Source: Opitutaceae bacterium (lineage in GTDB: Bacteria; Verrucomicrobiota; Verrucomicrobiia; Opitutales; Opitutaceae). From it: a stretch of DNA of 64,000 nucleotides. The position numbers were made by a program, and so were the translations under genes. This document shows positions 34,880 to 44,293 of this stretch, in pieces. The DNA lies in the NCBI GenBank assembly GCA_016711225.1, contig JADJTK010000008.1:124001-188000 (forward strand), written 5' to 3'. Below the pieces are notes generated by a model, which saw nothing but the letters and a program-made list of their open reading frames with translations, made no database searches and was not told where the DNA came from. Numbering within the stretch: position 1 is the stretch's first letter; every line of letters begins with the position of its first letter.

Positions 34880-35497
34880 CTAGCGGAAGCGCACCGAGCC
34901 GATGTCCGGCACCTCGCCCTCGGTGATCTCGAAGATCACGCCCACCTCGGCGGTTTTGTAGGCGTCGATACGCACTCGGGTGAGTTTGTCCCCGCGCGGA
35001 TTGGTGAGCCGCGCCGAGGGGAAAGTAACGCCGGACACATTCACGCCGGCAAAGGAGTTCTTGAACACCTCGACCGGCTCCGCCCCGAGGTTCTCGACCG
35101 TGACATAGGCCAGTCCCGGGCCGGTGGGACGGACGCTGACAATACGCACTCCAGTCTGCGGCTGCTGGGCCTGTACCTGGCGCCGTTGCTGCTCGGCCCA
35201 GGCCCGGTGCTGAGCCGCTTGCTGCTCGCGGCGCGCCTGCTCTTCCTGGTCCCTGCGCTGCGCCTTTTCGGCGGCGGCGCTGTCGTAGGGGTACTTCTCC
35301 TGCAGCTCAGGCGGCAGTTGCCGCTTGTCGATCTGGAGCAACCCCTCCGTGCAGCGCACGGTCACATGGGTCGGGCTCTGCGATAATACTTTGCCCACCG
35401 TCACCACCCGGCCGTCGGTCAGCGACCACACCTGATCCTCGGCCCGGGCGGAGGCCGAGAGCGTCAGCAACAACACCAACACAGCCACGATTTTCAT
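34880..35497 (-). CDS. Secreted hypothetical protein with SHD1-like N-terminal domain and coiled coil
   Basis: This 205-residue protein has a clean signal peptide (MKIVAVLVLLLTLSASARAED, cut near residue 19). Residues 20-70 (VWSLTDGRVVTVGKVLS...VRCTEGLLQIDKRQLPPE) resemble the small beta domain common in planctomycete and verrucomicrobial secreted proteins. A charged Gln/Glu/Arg helix (QRRDQEEQARREQQAAQHRA, about 78-110) is probably a coiled coil. The C-terminal 85 residues are beta-rich, with VTVENLGAEPVEVFKNSFA. The function is unknown. It lies between the cysteine desulfurase gene upstream and recF downstream on the same strand. Confidence 0.75.
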   Translation of the reverse strand: MKIVAVLVLLLTLSASARAEDQVWSLTDGRVVTVGKVLSQSPTHVTVRCTEGLLQIDKRQLPPELQEKYPYDSAAAEKAQRRDQEEQARREQQAAQHRAWAEQQRRQVQAQQPQTGVRIVSVRPTGPGLAYVTVENLGAEPVEVFKNSFAGVNVSGVTFPSARLTNPRGDKLTRVRIDAYKTAEVGVIFEITEGEVPDIGSVRFR

Positions 35498-35603
35498 GGC
35501 TCGAGTGTGATGATCGCCCGCGGGACCGCAAAGACCGAAAATCGCCACATTTCGGGCTCCGCCCATTTTCGCGGGGTTTTCGCCGTCCTTTCGGTCCGGC
35601 CGT

Positions 35604-36743
35604 TCAGGCCACCCCGGCTCCGATCTCCGCGCGCACTTCGACCAGCGCCGCCAGCAGCGCCTGCCAATCCTCCGGGCGGGTGCCCCACCCCGCGCTGAAG
35701 CGCAGGGCTCGCCCGGCCTCCTCGGCCGGCACGCCCAACGCCGCCAGCACCGCCGAGCTGCGCCCGCGGGCCGAGGCACAGGCCGCGGTGGTGGAAACTT
35801 GGAAGCCGCGCCGGTCGAGCTTGGTCATCCATCGCGCCTGCGCGCCCTCGGGCAGGATCACCAGAACCGTGTTCCAGAGCCGGTCCGCCCCTGCTCCCAC
35901 GATGCGAATACCCGGCAACGCCGCCCCCGCCGCCGCCTCGAACTGTGCACGCCACTGCAACCGCCCGCTTTCCTGCAGGACATAGCAGGACTCGGACTCG
36001 GCCAACGCAGCCACCATGGCCGCCACCGCCGGATAATCCTCCGTGCCGGAGCGTCGCCCGTCCTGCTGGCCGCCGCCGAGCAACGAAACGAAGCCCCGCC
36101 CCCATGGACCCGCGGGCAGTTTCAAAAAGCCCGTTCCTTTGGGGCCGCCGAACTTGTGCGCAGAACCGAGCACAAAATCGACCCCGCCCAGCCCGCCCGC
36201 CGGCAATCTGCCCAACCACTGCACCGCGTCACAGAAATAGGGTACCCCTCGGGCCTGGCACAGCGCAGCGCACTCGCGCCAGGGCTGGATCACCCCGGTT
36301 TCGTTGTTAGCGGCCATCACCGCCACTGCGGCCACCACGCCACCGGACAGCCGCGCCTGCAACGCCGCCGGCTCCACCACGCCGTTACCGTTCACCGGCA
36401 GAAGCTCGACGCCCCCCGGAAACCAGCGCCGCGCCGCCTCAAGCACGCAGGAGTGCTCGGTCGGGTTAACCAAGACGCGAGCCGAATCCGAATTGCGCGC
36501 GGCCAAGTGGGCCCAGACGGCGTTGGCCCCCTCCGTGGCCCCGGAGGTGAAGACCAGCTGGTCCCCGGCACACTCCAGCAATTGCCCGAGGCGATCACGT
36601 TCGCGATCCAGCAGCGCGCGCACCCGCGCCCCCGACCGGTACCCGCTGGACGGATTCTGCCAGGCCTCGTCCTGCGCCTGCAGCCAGGCCGCACGGGCGA
36701 CGCCGGCGAGCGGCGCGGTGGCGTTGTGATCGAAATAGGCCAT
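35604..36743 (-). CDS. Cysteine desulfurase (NifS/IscS-like)
   Basis: This 379-residue PLP enzyme takes sulfur from cysteine to form a persulfide for Fe-S clusters or tRNA thiolation. It starts AYFDHNATAPL, the family signature. Motifs are TSGATEGAN, His97 in PTEHSCVLEAA, NNETGVIQPW, FCDAVQWLG, the PLP lysine Lys197 in GSAHKFGGPKG, GGGQQDGRRSGTED, and the active Cys322 in STTAACASARG. No iscU, iscA or mnmA neighbour is visible, so the acceptor is unknown. The 371-base gap upstream carries no clear gene. Confidence 0.92.
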   Translation of the reverse strand: MAYFDHNATAPLAGVARAAWLQAQDEAWQNPSSGYRSGARVRALLDRERDRLGQLLECAGDQLVFTSGATEGANAVWAHLAARNSDSARVLVNPTEHSCVLEAARRWFPGGVELLPVNGNGVVEPAALQARLSGGVVAAVAVMAANNETGVIQPWRECAALCQARGVPYFCDAVQWLGRLPAGGLGGVDFVLGSAHKFGGPKGTGFLKLPAGPWGRGFVSLLGGGQQDGRRSGTEDYPAVAAMVAALAESESCYVLQESGRLQWRAQFEAAAGAALPGIRIVGAGADRLWNTVLVILPEGAQARWMTKLDRRGFQVSTTAACASARGRSSAVLAALGVPAEEAGRALRFSAGWGTRPEDWQALLAALVEVRAEIGAGVA

Positions 36744-37114
36744 GCAGTGGGCAGGTTGCGACGGGAGGAATGGGGAATCAACCCCTCGTGAAAGGACTCA
36801 ACCGGGCCAGGGACCGGCCGATTCTTTCTGCATGAGCCAAGTGTTCGGAACGATCGGCCGCCGATGGCGCGCGGGCGACTCCCGCCCCGCCCCCAGGCGC
36901 CGCCTCTCCTGGTGGCACCGCCCGTCGCTTCCCTCGCCTCGCCCTGACGCCATCCGACTGCCGCAACCCCGCTTTCAACCGGTGCGCTGAGCGCCCGCCG
37001 CCCTCCGTGGGCCGCAGCCGCCCGTGCCGCCCGTTTTGGCGCGGAGCCTTCCGCCCCCTTACCCGGTGCGGCGCGACAGCCGGCATGGCCCGGCGCGCCA
37101 TCTTCACGGCCAGT
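36744..37114. other. Intergenic region without recognised gene
   Basis: Open frames exist on both strands (for instance a short basic one from ATG 36832), but their translations are Arg/Pro-rich without recognisable motifs. No terminator hairpin or repeat stands out. The promoter of the cysteine desulfurase gene should be at its left end. Confidence 0.4.
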
Positions 37115-37468
37115 TTACGGTTGCGCCGCGGGCCGCGATTTCCGGGTTACCACTACAGGTCCCCACAGGCGAATCAGGTAGTCGGCGAGGTTGCGCAGGC
37201 TGCTGCGCGACACCCCTCCACGAGTGGCCCAGTCGCTGAACGGCTGGGTATGCACGGAACGTTCGCGCACATACTCCCAGAGCTCCTCGACCAGGAGCGA
37301 GGCGGGCAGTTCACCCCGGGCCGCGCGGGTCGCCACCTTATTTTCCCAGTGGCGGCCTTCCTCGGGATGTGATTGAAGGTATTCGAAGATCGCCTGCTCG
37401 TAACGGTTAAGGCTCACCCCGAAACCTTCGCCGCGCGGTGTGGTCCAACGCAACAAAGACTTACTCAT
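37115..37468 (-). CDS. Hypothetical protein (117 aa)
   Basis: The soluble, mostly helical product includes SLNRYEQAIFEYLQSHPEEG, RHWENKVATRAARGELPASL, LVEELWEYVRERS and LADYLIRLWG. No family was recognised. Its ATG (37468-37466) overlaps, on the opposite strand, the ATG of the coiled-coil membrane protein gene (37467), sharing the tetranucleotide CATG. If both starts are right, each promoter lies within the other gene. A GTG start at 37417 (VSLNRYEQ) would relieve this. Confidence 0.6.
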   Translation of the reverse strand: MSKSLLRWTTPRGEGFGVSLNRYEQAIFEYLQSHPEEGRHWENKVATRAARGELPASLLVEELWEYVRERSVHTQPFSDWATRGGVSRSSLRNLADYLIRLWGPVVVTRKSRPAAQP

Positions 37469-38468
37469 GAACCCAAACACCCCGCCCTCCAACCAGCCCA
37501 ACCCCTCCCACCAGCCCGCCCGCCCGGCCCCCAGCAATGTCCCGCCCCGTCGGGAGAGCTCCGGCTTGGGTTCCGCTCCGGCCGCACAATCCACCATGTG
37601 GGGCAAGTTCAAGGAACAGATTCCGGTGATCTTTTTCACCGCCGTCATCACCATCGGCACCCTCGTCTGGCTCGGCGGCCGGGTCATCGACAACATGACC
37701 AACCAGAACGAACGCCAGCTCGCCGAACTGCGCACCACCACCGAGCAGCGTATCAAGGAATCCAACGACGCGCTCAAGGCGCAGATGGACGCCACCTACA
37801 CTCTGCTCAAAGATTCCGTCGAGAATCGCAAGGGCGGCCTCTTCATGAGCGACGACGAGATGGCCAAGCTCAACAACGAGAAGGTCATGGTCCTGGCCAA
37901 GGCCTTGGCCGATCAGATCCAGCCCTACGGCATGCCGGTGGCCAAGGATCCGGCCCAGGCCGAGGAGCAGCGCACCAAGCAGGTCGACGAGGTCGCCAGC
38001 CGCATGGCCGGCAAGATCCAGCCCATCCTCGAGCAGATGTCGCATGAGACGACCCTCACCAAGGAGTCCGTGGCCAACTACAGCCAGCGCATCTCCGATC
38101 AGATTGCCGTGGTCCTCACCACCGAGCTCGCGCAGAAGCAGAAGCTCAACAACAACCTGCTCGAGACCACCTCCATCGCCCAGGAATCGATGCGCATCTC
38201 CCAGGAGATCACCGCCCTCTACCTCTCCCAGATGAAGAACGAGTCCCTGCTGGGCCGCATCCTCATGCTCCCCGCCCACATGATCCAGGATACCGCCAAG
38301 GGCTCGATCGTGAACAGCAACGAGCGCCAGAAGGTCGAGGCCAAGATCGCCGACGACATGCGCAAGCTGCAGGATCGCCTCAACAACGTGAAGTCGAACC
38401 AGCCCAATCCGGAAACCGCGCCGGCGGCCACCAACACCCCGGTCGCGTCCAAGACCCCGGCGAGCTGA
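37467..38468 (+). CDS. Membrane-anchored coiled-coil protein, unknown function
   Basis: This 333-residue protein has a Pro/Asn-rich disordered head (1-45), one transmembrane helix (IPVIFFTAVITIGTLVWLGG, about 52-71) and a long, charged helical ectodomain. The ectodomain has heptad-like stretches (NERQLAELRTTTEQRIKESN, DALKAQMDATYTLLKDSVEN, ISDQIAVVLTTELAQKQKLN), and the tail is Pro/Ala/Thr-rich. No family was recognised. The topology suggests an envelope scaffold or spacer. It ends 22 bases before a good terminator. Its start overlaps that of the divergent gene (CATG at 37466-37469). Confidence 0.72.
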   Translation: MNPNTPPSNQPNPSHQPARPAPSNVPPRRESSGLGSAPAAQSTMWGKFKEQIPVIFFTAVITIGTLVWLGGRVIDNMTNQNERQLAELRTTTEQRIKESNDALKAQMDATYTLLKDSVENRKGGLFMSDDEMAKLNNEKVMVLAKALADQIQPYGMPVAKDPAQAEEQRTKQVDEVASRMAGKIQPILEQMSHETTLTKESVANYSQRISDQIAVVLTTELAQKQKLNNNLLETTSIAQESMRISQEITALYLSQMKNESLLGRILMLPAHMIQDTAKGSIVNSNERQKVEAKIADDMRKLQDRLNNVKSNQPNPETAPAATNTPVASKTPAS

Positions 38469-38490
38469 TCCGTTTTCTCAACACTTGCCC

Positions 38491-38520
38491 AAGCCCGCGG
38501 CCCGCGCCGCGGGCTTTTTT
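38491..38520 (+). terminator. Rho-independent terminator
   Basis: A 10-bp stem, AGCCCGCGGC with GCCGCGGGCT, encloses a 4-base loop and is followed by T6. It lies 22 bases after the stop of the coiled-coil gene. Confidence 0.85.
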
Positions 38521-38589
38521 GTCGGTGCGCCGGGCACCTGCGATGAGGCCCCCGCCCGCCCTACCGCCACAACCGGCGGCCGCCCGGTG

Positions 38590-39825
38590 TCAGGCCGCGA
38601 CCGCTTGGCGGCGCTTGTTCTCGAAGCCGAACAGCTCCTTGATCACGCCCCAGGCACGACGCAGCCCTACGTCCGTGATTGCATCGATGCCACACGCCCG
38701 GGCAAACGCCTCCTCGTGCCCCTCGTACCGCGGCGGCAACAGGATGATCGTGCGCTCACGGCCCTCCATGGTTGCCTCGATGGTGGGAAAGAACATCCCC
38801 CGCCCTACCGCCAACGGCACCTCGGGCAGCTCCACTTGCTTTTCTGGCAACACCAACCACGGCCGGTAGCGGAAACGCAGCCGCCCCTCCGGCGTGCGAG
38901 CCAGCCTCCCGTAGGTACGCAACGGCGTGTCCGTTATGCCCTGCCCCGCGAACACCTTGTTCTCCTTCGCATCGGGCACGAAGCGTGTGCGGCGGAAGGT
39001 GAAGAAATCCCAGCAGAAGATCGAACCGTAGGTGGTGAGGCGGAACGCCCAGCCGGCGAGGAAATAGGAAACCACAATCACGATCACCGAGCACGCGACC
39101 CCGAGCCAGGGATTGATCTGCGGAGTAACCACCAGCAGCCCCAGCACGCTCATCCGAAGGGATTTCAACACGGCATCGACCGCGCCCCACGGGCTCAACA
39201 GAATGAGCACATTGATCGCATGCGCCGTAATCCAGACCAGCACGAAGACGGCGATGGCAAACGGTGCGAGCAGGACGTTGAGCAGTGGGGAAAAATCGAT
39301 CGCCCCGAGCTGGATCATCGCCAGCCCGGTGGTACCCAGTACCTCGCCATGCCCCCCGGAACCGTTGCCGAGCAAATTCGTCAGAGTGTCGAGGGTGAAG
39401 GGAATCACCGCCCCGGCAGCCACCAACCCGCTGAGCTTGTTCTCGAGCGTCTCGGCGACATCCAGCGGCTTCTTCCAGCCCGGCGGCAACGCCGCTCCAG
39501 CGCTGTCTTTCAGCGCCACCGCCCCCACGATCAGCAGTCCGGTGACCCAATACATCGGGTGCGCAAACCAGGGTAGCGCCGCCTGCTTCTGCGGATCATC
39601 CCCAGCCTCCACCCACTTGTACGCCCCCAACGCGCTCACCCCGAGCATGGGGGAAATCGCGATGCCGGTGATCTGCGCCAAGGTCGACGCCAGTTGCACG
39701 CCAAGGACCGCCTTCTCGTTCTTGGGGGTGGGCACAGTAGCGACGTGATTGCCGGCGGCCCACAGCGGTGCAGCGATGAGCGCGCACAACAGCGCAATAC
39801 AAGTCCAACGGGTAGCTGGTTTCAT
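38590..39825 (-). CDS. Polytopic membrane protein with signal peptide, unknown function
   Basis: This 411-residue protein has a signal peptide (TRWTCIALLCALIAAPLWAA) and about seven transmembrane helices between residues 40 and 275. The helices include LPWFAHPMYWVTGLLIVGAV, LLNVLLAPFAIAVFVLVWIT and GVACSVIVIVVSYFLAGWAF. A cytosolic or periplasmic soluble tail of about 130 residues follows (RLTTYGSIFCWDFFTFRRTR, then a beta-rich region). No family was recognised, and no catalytic motif is visible. The gene is convergent with the coiled-coil gene and divergent from the pyrophosphatase gene. Confidence 0.7.
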   Translation of the reverse strand: MKPATRWTCIALLCALIAAPLWAAGNHVATVPTPKNEKAVLGVQLASTLAQITGIAISPMLGVSALGAYKWVEAGDDPQKQAALPWFAHPMYWVTGLLIVGAVALKDSAGAALPPGWKKPLDVAETLENKLSGLVAAGAVIPFTLDTLTNLLGNGSGGHGEVLGTTGLAMIQLGAIDFSPLLNVLLAPFAIAVFVLVWITAHAINVLILLSPWGAVDAVLKSLRMSVLGLLVVTPQINPWLGVACSVIVIVVSYFLAGWAFRLTTYGSIFCWDFFTFRRTRFVPDAKENKVFAGQGITDTPLRTYGRLARTPEGRLRFRYRPWLVLPEKQVELPEVPLAVGRGMFFPTIEATMEGRERTIILLPPRYEGHEEAFARACGIDAITDVGLRRAWGVIKELFGFENKRRQAVAA

Positions 39826-40061
39826 CGGGCGCCAAAACTAGCAGCTTCCGCTGGCGAGGAAAGTCCGGTTTTACGCCATCACCCGGGGCCGACACCCGCA
39901 TCGATCCAACAGCACGCCAAGCCCTCTCGACTGAGGGACTCGCTCCGCCTCCGTCGCTCGCAGTCAGGACCGGCTTCACTTTCTGCGCTGGCAGGCCCAT
40001 GCGCCGCGGAATCCGCTTCCCCACGCGCATCCGGCCGCCCACACTCCGCGCCCTACCACTT

Positions 40062-41753
40062 ATGACCGCGCCCACCTACGTCATCGGGCACCGCAATCCC
40101 GACTCCGACGCCATCTGCTCGGCCATCGCCTACGCCAACTACAAGGTTCGGCGCGGCGATCTCAGTTGCGTCCCCGCCCGCTGCGGCAACTCCAACGCCC
40201 GCATCGACGCCATCCTCGCGCGCTTCAATCAGCCGCTCCCCATCTACCTGAGCGATGTCACCCCGCGTCTGCGCGACATCATGACCACCGGCGTGGTCTC
40301 CGTGGGTCCCCAGGCCACTTGTGCGGAAGCCCTGGAGCTCATCGATCAGCACGACATCCGCACCCTGCCCGTCGTTGAGCCCGACCATCGCCTTCTCGGC
40401 ACCCTCTCCATCTTCCAGCTCGGTGGCTTCTTTCTCCCGCACATGAAGGAAGTGCGGCAAATGCGCCGCGTCCACGGCACCCTCGCGGCCATCGCCCGCT
40501 CGCTGCGGGCCCATGTCCACCACCTGCGCGACGGCGACAGCGTCGAGGAGCTCTATGTGCGCATCGGGGCCATGGATATTCGCTCCTTCGGCCGCTACAC
40601 CCAAAGCGACAACATCCCCTGGGAGCAGACCATCATCATCGTTGGCGACCGTTGGGACATCCAGCAGAAGTCCATCCAGAATGGCGTACGCCTGCTCGTC
40701 ATCTCGGGCAACCTCCCCATCGACGACGAGGTGGTGCAGCTCGCCCGCGACAAGGGGGTCAGCCTGCTGATCAGTCCGCTTGATTCAGCCACCACCTCCT
40801 GGGTCATCCGCGCCGCCTCCTCGATCGAGGGGCTTATCGACCGCAAGTCGGCCACCTTCGACCCCGACACCCGCGTCACGGAAGCGCGTCGCAAGGTTGC
40901 CGCCCTGGCGGGAGCCGCGTACCCGGTGGTCGACGACGCCCAACGCCTCCTCGGCATCTTCTCCAAGACCGACCTGATCAAGCCCGTCCAGACCCGCCTC
41001 ATCCTCGTCGATCACAACGAGCTCACCCAGGCCGTGCCCGGCGCCGCCGAGGTCAACATCGCCGAGATCATCGATCACCACCGGCTCGGCGCCCCGGCCA
41101 CCACCCAGCCCATCCTCTTCATCAACGAGCCGGTCGGGTCCACCTGCACCATCGTCGCCAACCTCTTCCGCCGCGACAACCTCACCCCTTCCGCCGAGAT
41201 TGCCGGCCTGCTCATGTCGGGGCTAATCTCCGACACCCTCCATCTCAACAGCCCGACGACCACCCCGAAGGACCACGAAACCCTCGCCTGGCTCGAGCCC
41301 CTCGCCGGCATCACGAGCGCGGCGCTCGCCGATCTCATCTTCAGCTCCGGCTCGGTCATTCTCGCCCAGCCGCCCGAAAAGGTCATCACCGCCGACAACA
41401 AGATTTACGAGGAGGACGGCCTGCGCTTCTCGGTCTCGCAAGTAGAAGAGCTCGGATTTGGCAACTTCCACTCGCATGCCGAAGCGCTCGCCGAGGCCTT
41501 GGAGAAGATGCGCGTCGCCGAGAACCTCTTCTTCTCCTGCCTGTTTGTCACCGACATCAATACGCAGAACTCGCTGTTGTTGGTGAAGGGCGACCGCGAC
41601 TTCATCTCGCACATCTCCTACCCGCACGCCGATCGCGAGGACACCTTTGAGCTGCAGACCATCGTCAGCCGCAAGAAGCAGCTCATCCCCTACCTGGCCA
41701 GCGCCCTCCATGGCGCCAAGCAGGATGGCGTGATCCCGCCGGGCAAGGGCTGA
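40062..41753 (+). CDS. Putative manganese-dependent inorganic pyrophosphatase with CBS and DRTGG regulatory domains
   Basis: This 563-residue protein belongs to the DHH-family class II pyrophosphatases. The N-terminal metal site is VIGHRNPDSDAICSAIAYA. Regulatory domains are inserted between DHH motifs: CBS 1 at about 70-120 (LRDIMTTGVVSVGPQATCAE), a DRTGG-like segment (about 145-240), and CBS 2 (about 255-310). The catalytic core resumes with LVDHNELTQ, EIIDHHRLG, the DHHA2 part and SRKKQLIP. Known CBS-PPases are inhibited by AMP/ADP and activated by ATP or ApnA, so energy-state control is likely. It hydrolyses PPi in the cytoplasm. The ATG at 40062 directly precedes the motif. Confidence 0.93.
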   Translation: MTAPTYVIGHRNPDSDAICSAIAYANYKVRRGDLSCVPARCGNSNARIDAILARFNQPLPIYLSDVTPRLRDIMTTGVVSVGPQATCAEALELIDQHDIRTLPVVEPDHRLLGTLSIFQLGGFFLPHMKEVRQMRRVHGTLAAIARSLRAHVHHLRDGDSVEELYVRIGAMDIRSFGRYTQSDNIPWEQTIIIVGDRWDIQQKSIQNGVRLLVISGNLPIDDEVVQLARDKGVSLLISPLDSATTSWVIRAASSIEGLIDRKSATFDPDTRVTEARRKVAALAGAAYPVVDDAQRLLGIFSKTDLIKPVQTRLILVDHNELTQAVPGAAEVNIAEIIDHHRLGAPATTQPILFINEPVGSTCTIVANLFRRDNLTPSAEIAGLLMSGLISDTLHLNSPTTTPKDHETLAWLEPLAGITSAALADLIFSSGSVILAQPPEKVITADNKIYEEDGLRFSVSQVEELGFGNFHSHAEALAEALEKMRVAENLFFSCLFVTDINTQNSLLLVKGDRDFISHISYPHADREDTFELQTIVSRKKQLIPYLASALHGAKQDGVIPPGKG

Positions 41754-41800
41754 GCCGCTACCGCCCTCCTCGCCGTAGCTGCACGGCGGAGTCTTCTTCC

Positions 41801-41829
41801 CGTAGCTGGACGGCGAAGCCGTTCAGCCG
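41801..41829. repeat. Dispersed intergenic repeat, family CGTAGCTGGA
   Basis: CGTAGCTGGACGGCGAAGCC then GTTCAGCCG matches 56258-56286 at 25 of 29 positions. A partial copy with GCACGGCGGAG is at 41774. Confidence 0.6.
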
Positions 41830-41907
41830 CTGCACCGCGTAATAGGCGCTCCAGCCCGGAGAATGTTTCTACCATGTCGGGTGCTTGCACGCGACTCCCA
41901 CCCGGCC

Positions 41908-41938
41908 CTGTCGCGCGCGAGCGCGCTCCCACAATCGG
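41908..41938. repeat. REP-like intergenic repeat, copy 3
   Basis: CTGTCGCGCGCGAGCGCGCT then CCCACAATCGG. It shares CCCACAATCG and the GCGAGCGCG core with the copies at 32604 and 32701, and is strongly palindromic in the middle. Confidence 0.6.
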
Positions 41939-42046
41939 CGGACAACCACCTGCGGCGCCTCGCCGGTCGACCGTTCACCCCGCTGTATCGGCCGTCCGGC
42001 GCTCGGCTTTTGACACCGTCACCAGGCCTGCCAGTCTGCCGGGCGC

Positions 42047-42727
42047 ATGGCCGCCGTACCGATTGTCCAAATCCGCGAGCTCACGAAGGTCTTCAAACAG
42101 GGAGAGATCGACGTCACCGCGCTCGACCGCATCAGCCTCGATATCGCCACTGGGGAGTTCCTCGCGCTCATGGGCCCGTCCGGCTCGGGTAAGTCCACCC
42201 TGCTCCACCTCATCGCCGGCATCGACCGCCCCACCCGTGGGGACTGCATCGTGCAGGGCCGCAACATCGCCGCCCTCGACGAATCCGCCCTGGCCGACTG
42301 GCGCAACCAGAACGTCGGTTTCGTCTTCCAAACTTTCAACCTCATCCCCGTGCTCTCCGCCTTCGAGAACGTCGAACTGCCACTCCTGCTCACCCGCCTG
42401 AGCGCCAAACAGCGGCGTCTCCAGGTTACCACCGCGCTGGAGATGGTCGGATTGGCCGACCGCATGAAGCACCTGCCCAAGCAGCTCTCCGGCGGCCAGG
42501 AGCAACGCGTCGCCATCGCCCGCGCCCTCGTCACCGATCCCAGCTTGGTCGTGGCCGACGAACCCACCGGCAACCTCGATGCCCACTCGGCCTCCGAGGT
42601 GCTCGATATTCTGCGTACCCTCAGCCGCGATGCCGGCAAGACCGTGATCATGGTCACCCACGATCCGAAGGCCGCCGCCTACGGCACCCGCAGCATCCAC
42701 CTCGAGAAGGGGGAGCTGGTCGCGTGA
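42047..42727 (+). CDS. ABC transporter ATP-binding protein (MacB/LolD type)
   Basis: This 226-residue ATPase has Walker A GPSGSGKST (about residue 40), Q-loop NVGFVFQTFNLIPVLSAFEN, signature LSGGQEQRVAIARAL, Walker B LVVADEPTGNLD and H-loop VIMVTHDP. The QTFNLIP...EN and DEPTGNLD forms are those of the LolD/MacB/FtsE branch. These energise FtsX-like permeases for lipoprotein, peptide or antibiotic export without moving substrate through the membrane core. Two permease genes and a membrane-fusion gene follow on the same strand, making a complete system. The spacing (113, 307 and 140 bases) is loose for an operon. Confidence 0.95.
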   Translation: MAAVPIVQIRELTKVFKQGEIDVTALDRISLDIATGEFLALMGPSGSGKSTLLHLIAGIDRPTRGDCIVQGRNIAALDESALADWRNQNVGFVFQTFNLIPVLSAFENVELPLLLTRLSAKQRRLQVTTALEMVGLADRMKHLPKQLSGGQEQRVAIARALVTDPSLVVADEPTGNLDAHSASEVLDILRTLSRDAGKTVIMVTHDPKAAAYGTRSIHLEKGELVA

Positions 42728-42840
42728 CCTAAGGCTGAACGCAGAATGATGAATGCAGAACTGAAGCGAACAAAGCCCCTACACCCTCCGAGTTCCGGCG
42801 CCTCTAGCCTTCTTCACTCTGCCTTAGGTTCGCCGCCGCC

Positions 42841-43986
42841 ATGACCATCCCCGGCTTCATCCTCAAGAACGCCTTTCGCAACAAGCGCCGCGCCGCGCTC
42901 TGCGTGCTCAGTGTCGCCGCCTCCCTCTTCCTCCTCGTCTCGCTCTTGGTCGTCCTCAACGAGTTCACCAACCCGCCCGAGGACGCCGGATCCTCGCTGC
43001 GGATTGCCGTGCGCAACAAAGTCTCTCTCGCCTCCCCCCTGCCCGTGCGCCAACGCGCGCTCATCGCCAAAATCCCGGGCGTCGAGGCCATCACCGCGCT
43101 CTCCTTTTTTGGCGGTCTCTACAAGGGCGAGGAGAACACCTACTTCGCCCAATTCGGCATCGAGCCGGACCAACTCACGGCCGTCTTCGGCGAAGCCAAG
43201 TTGCCCCCGGAACAGCTCGACGCGTGGATCGCCAACCGCACCGCCTGCATCATCGGTGCCGACACCGCCAAACGCTACAACGTGAAGATCGGCGACAAGT
43301 TTCCCCTCGTCGGCCAGATCTACCCGGTCGACCTCGATCTCACCGTCGCCGGCATCTACAAAGGCACGACCGACGACCGTAACGTCTTCTTCCACCAGAA
43401 GTACCTCGACGAACTGCTCGGCGATCCCGGCACCGTGGGCATGTGGTGGATCAAGGCTCGCACGCCGGAGGAGGTGCCCGGGGTGATCGACCGCGTCAAC
43501 ACGGCCTTCGCCAACACCTCCGCCGAGGTCCTTGCCGAGACCGAGCGGGCCTTCCAGATGGGCTTCATCTCGATGTGGGCCAACATCAAGGTCCTGATTT
43601 CCTCGATCTGCTCAGTTGTCGTGTTCGCGCTCGTGCTGGTCTCGGCCAGCACCATGAGCATGGCCATCCGCGAACGCCTTCGGGAGCTCTCCGTGCTCAA
43701 GGCACTGGGCTTCCGTCGCCACGAGATCATCGCTTTCATCCTTGCCGAGAGCTTCGGGCTGGCCGCCGTGGGCTTTCTTCTCGGCGCCGGCGGCGCTTGG
43801 CTGCTCTACAGCTCGGTCGACGCCCCCACCCTCACCGGCGGCCTGTTCCCCTTGCTTGAAGTCACCCCGCGCATCCTCGGCACCGCCGCCCTCGTGGCCG
43901 CCGCCCTCGGCATCGTCTCCAGCATCGCCCCGGCCGTCTCCATCACCCGCCTCAGTGTCGTCGACGGCCTCAAGACCCTGGACTGA
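42841..43986 (+). CDS. FtsX-like ABC transporter permease, first
   Basis: This 381-residue protein has the MacB/LolC fold: helix 1 (NAFRNKRRAALCVLSVAASLF, about 9-40), a periplasmic domain of about 200 residues, then three helices. They begin at LISSICSVVVFALVLVSAST and LGFRRHEIIAFILAESFGLA. MAIRERLRELSVLKALGFRR is the cytoplasmic coupling segment of FtsX permeases. It should pair with the ATPase at 42047 and the second permease at 44294 as a heterodimer. The substrate is unknown. Confidence 0.92.
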   Translation: MTIPGFILKNAFRNKRRAALCVLSVAASLFLLVSLLVVLNEFTNPPEDAGSSLRIAVRNKVSLASPLPVRQRALIAKIPGVEAITALSFFGGLYKGEENTYFAQFGIEPDQLTAVFGEAKLPPEQLDAWIANRTACIIGADTAKRYNVKIGDKFPLVGQIYPVDLDLTVAGIYKGTTDDRNVFFHQKYLDELLGDPGTVGMWWIKARTPEEVPGVIDRVNTAFANTSAEVLAETERAFQMGFISMWANIKVLISSICSVVVFALVLVSASTMSMAIRERLRELSVLKALGFRRHEIIAFILAESFGLAAVGFLLGAGGAWLLYSSVDAPTLTGGLFPLLEVTPRILGTAALVAAALGIVSSIAPAVSITRLSVVDGLKTLD

Positions 43987-44293
43987 CACGCCCCGAATCC
44001 GAATCTCCCGATGCCCACCGACAACGCGACACGCTCTCCGACGGTGGCCCCGATTGTCCCCAATCGGGTCCTGCGCGCCGCTCTCGCACCGGAGACCTGC
44101 ACTCCCCCCGACACCAGCGATCACCGGATCCGCCCTTTGAGCTTCCGTCCACATGTTCAGCTCACGCTCGCGCCCGCGTTGAGGGCAACGCGGTCCACCC
44201 GCAGACACCCCGGCAACTCCCGGCGAGAATAGCCACCGCCCACCATCGGCCTACTCGCTACCAGCTACTCACTACTCGTTACTGCCACAGCCC
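43987..44293. other. Intergenic region between the two permease genes
   Basis: About 300 bases with no convincing gene. The right end holds a simple repeat (44251-44286) whose near-copy lies upstream of the membrane-fusion gene. Confidence 0.5.
44251..44286. repeat. Leader repeat CTACTCGCTACC, copy 1
   Basis: Ends 7 bases before the second permease start. It matches 45520-45553 at 30 of 34 positions. Confidence 0.65.

Noticed and set aside
39850..39880. GAGGAAAGTCCGG, the P4-like core of RNase P RNA
   Set aside because: The gap between flanking genes is only about 235 bases, and the distal conserved ACAGAA-type segment and overall fold are absent; a chance match.
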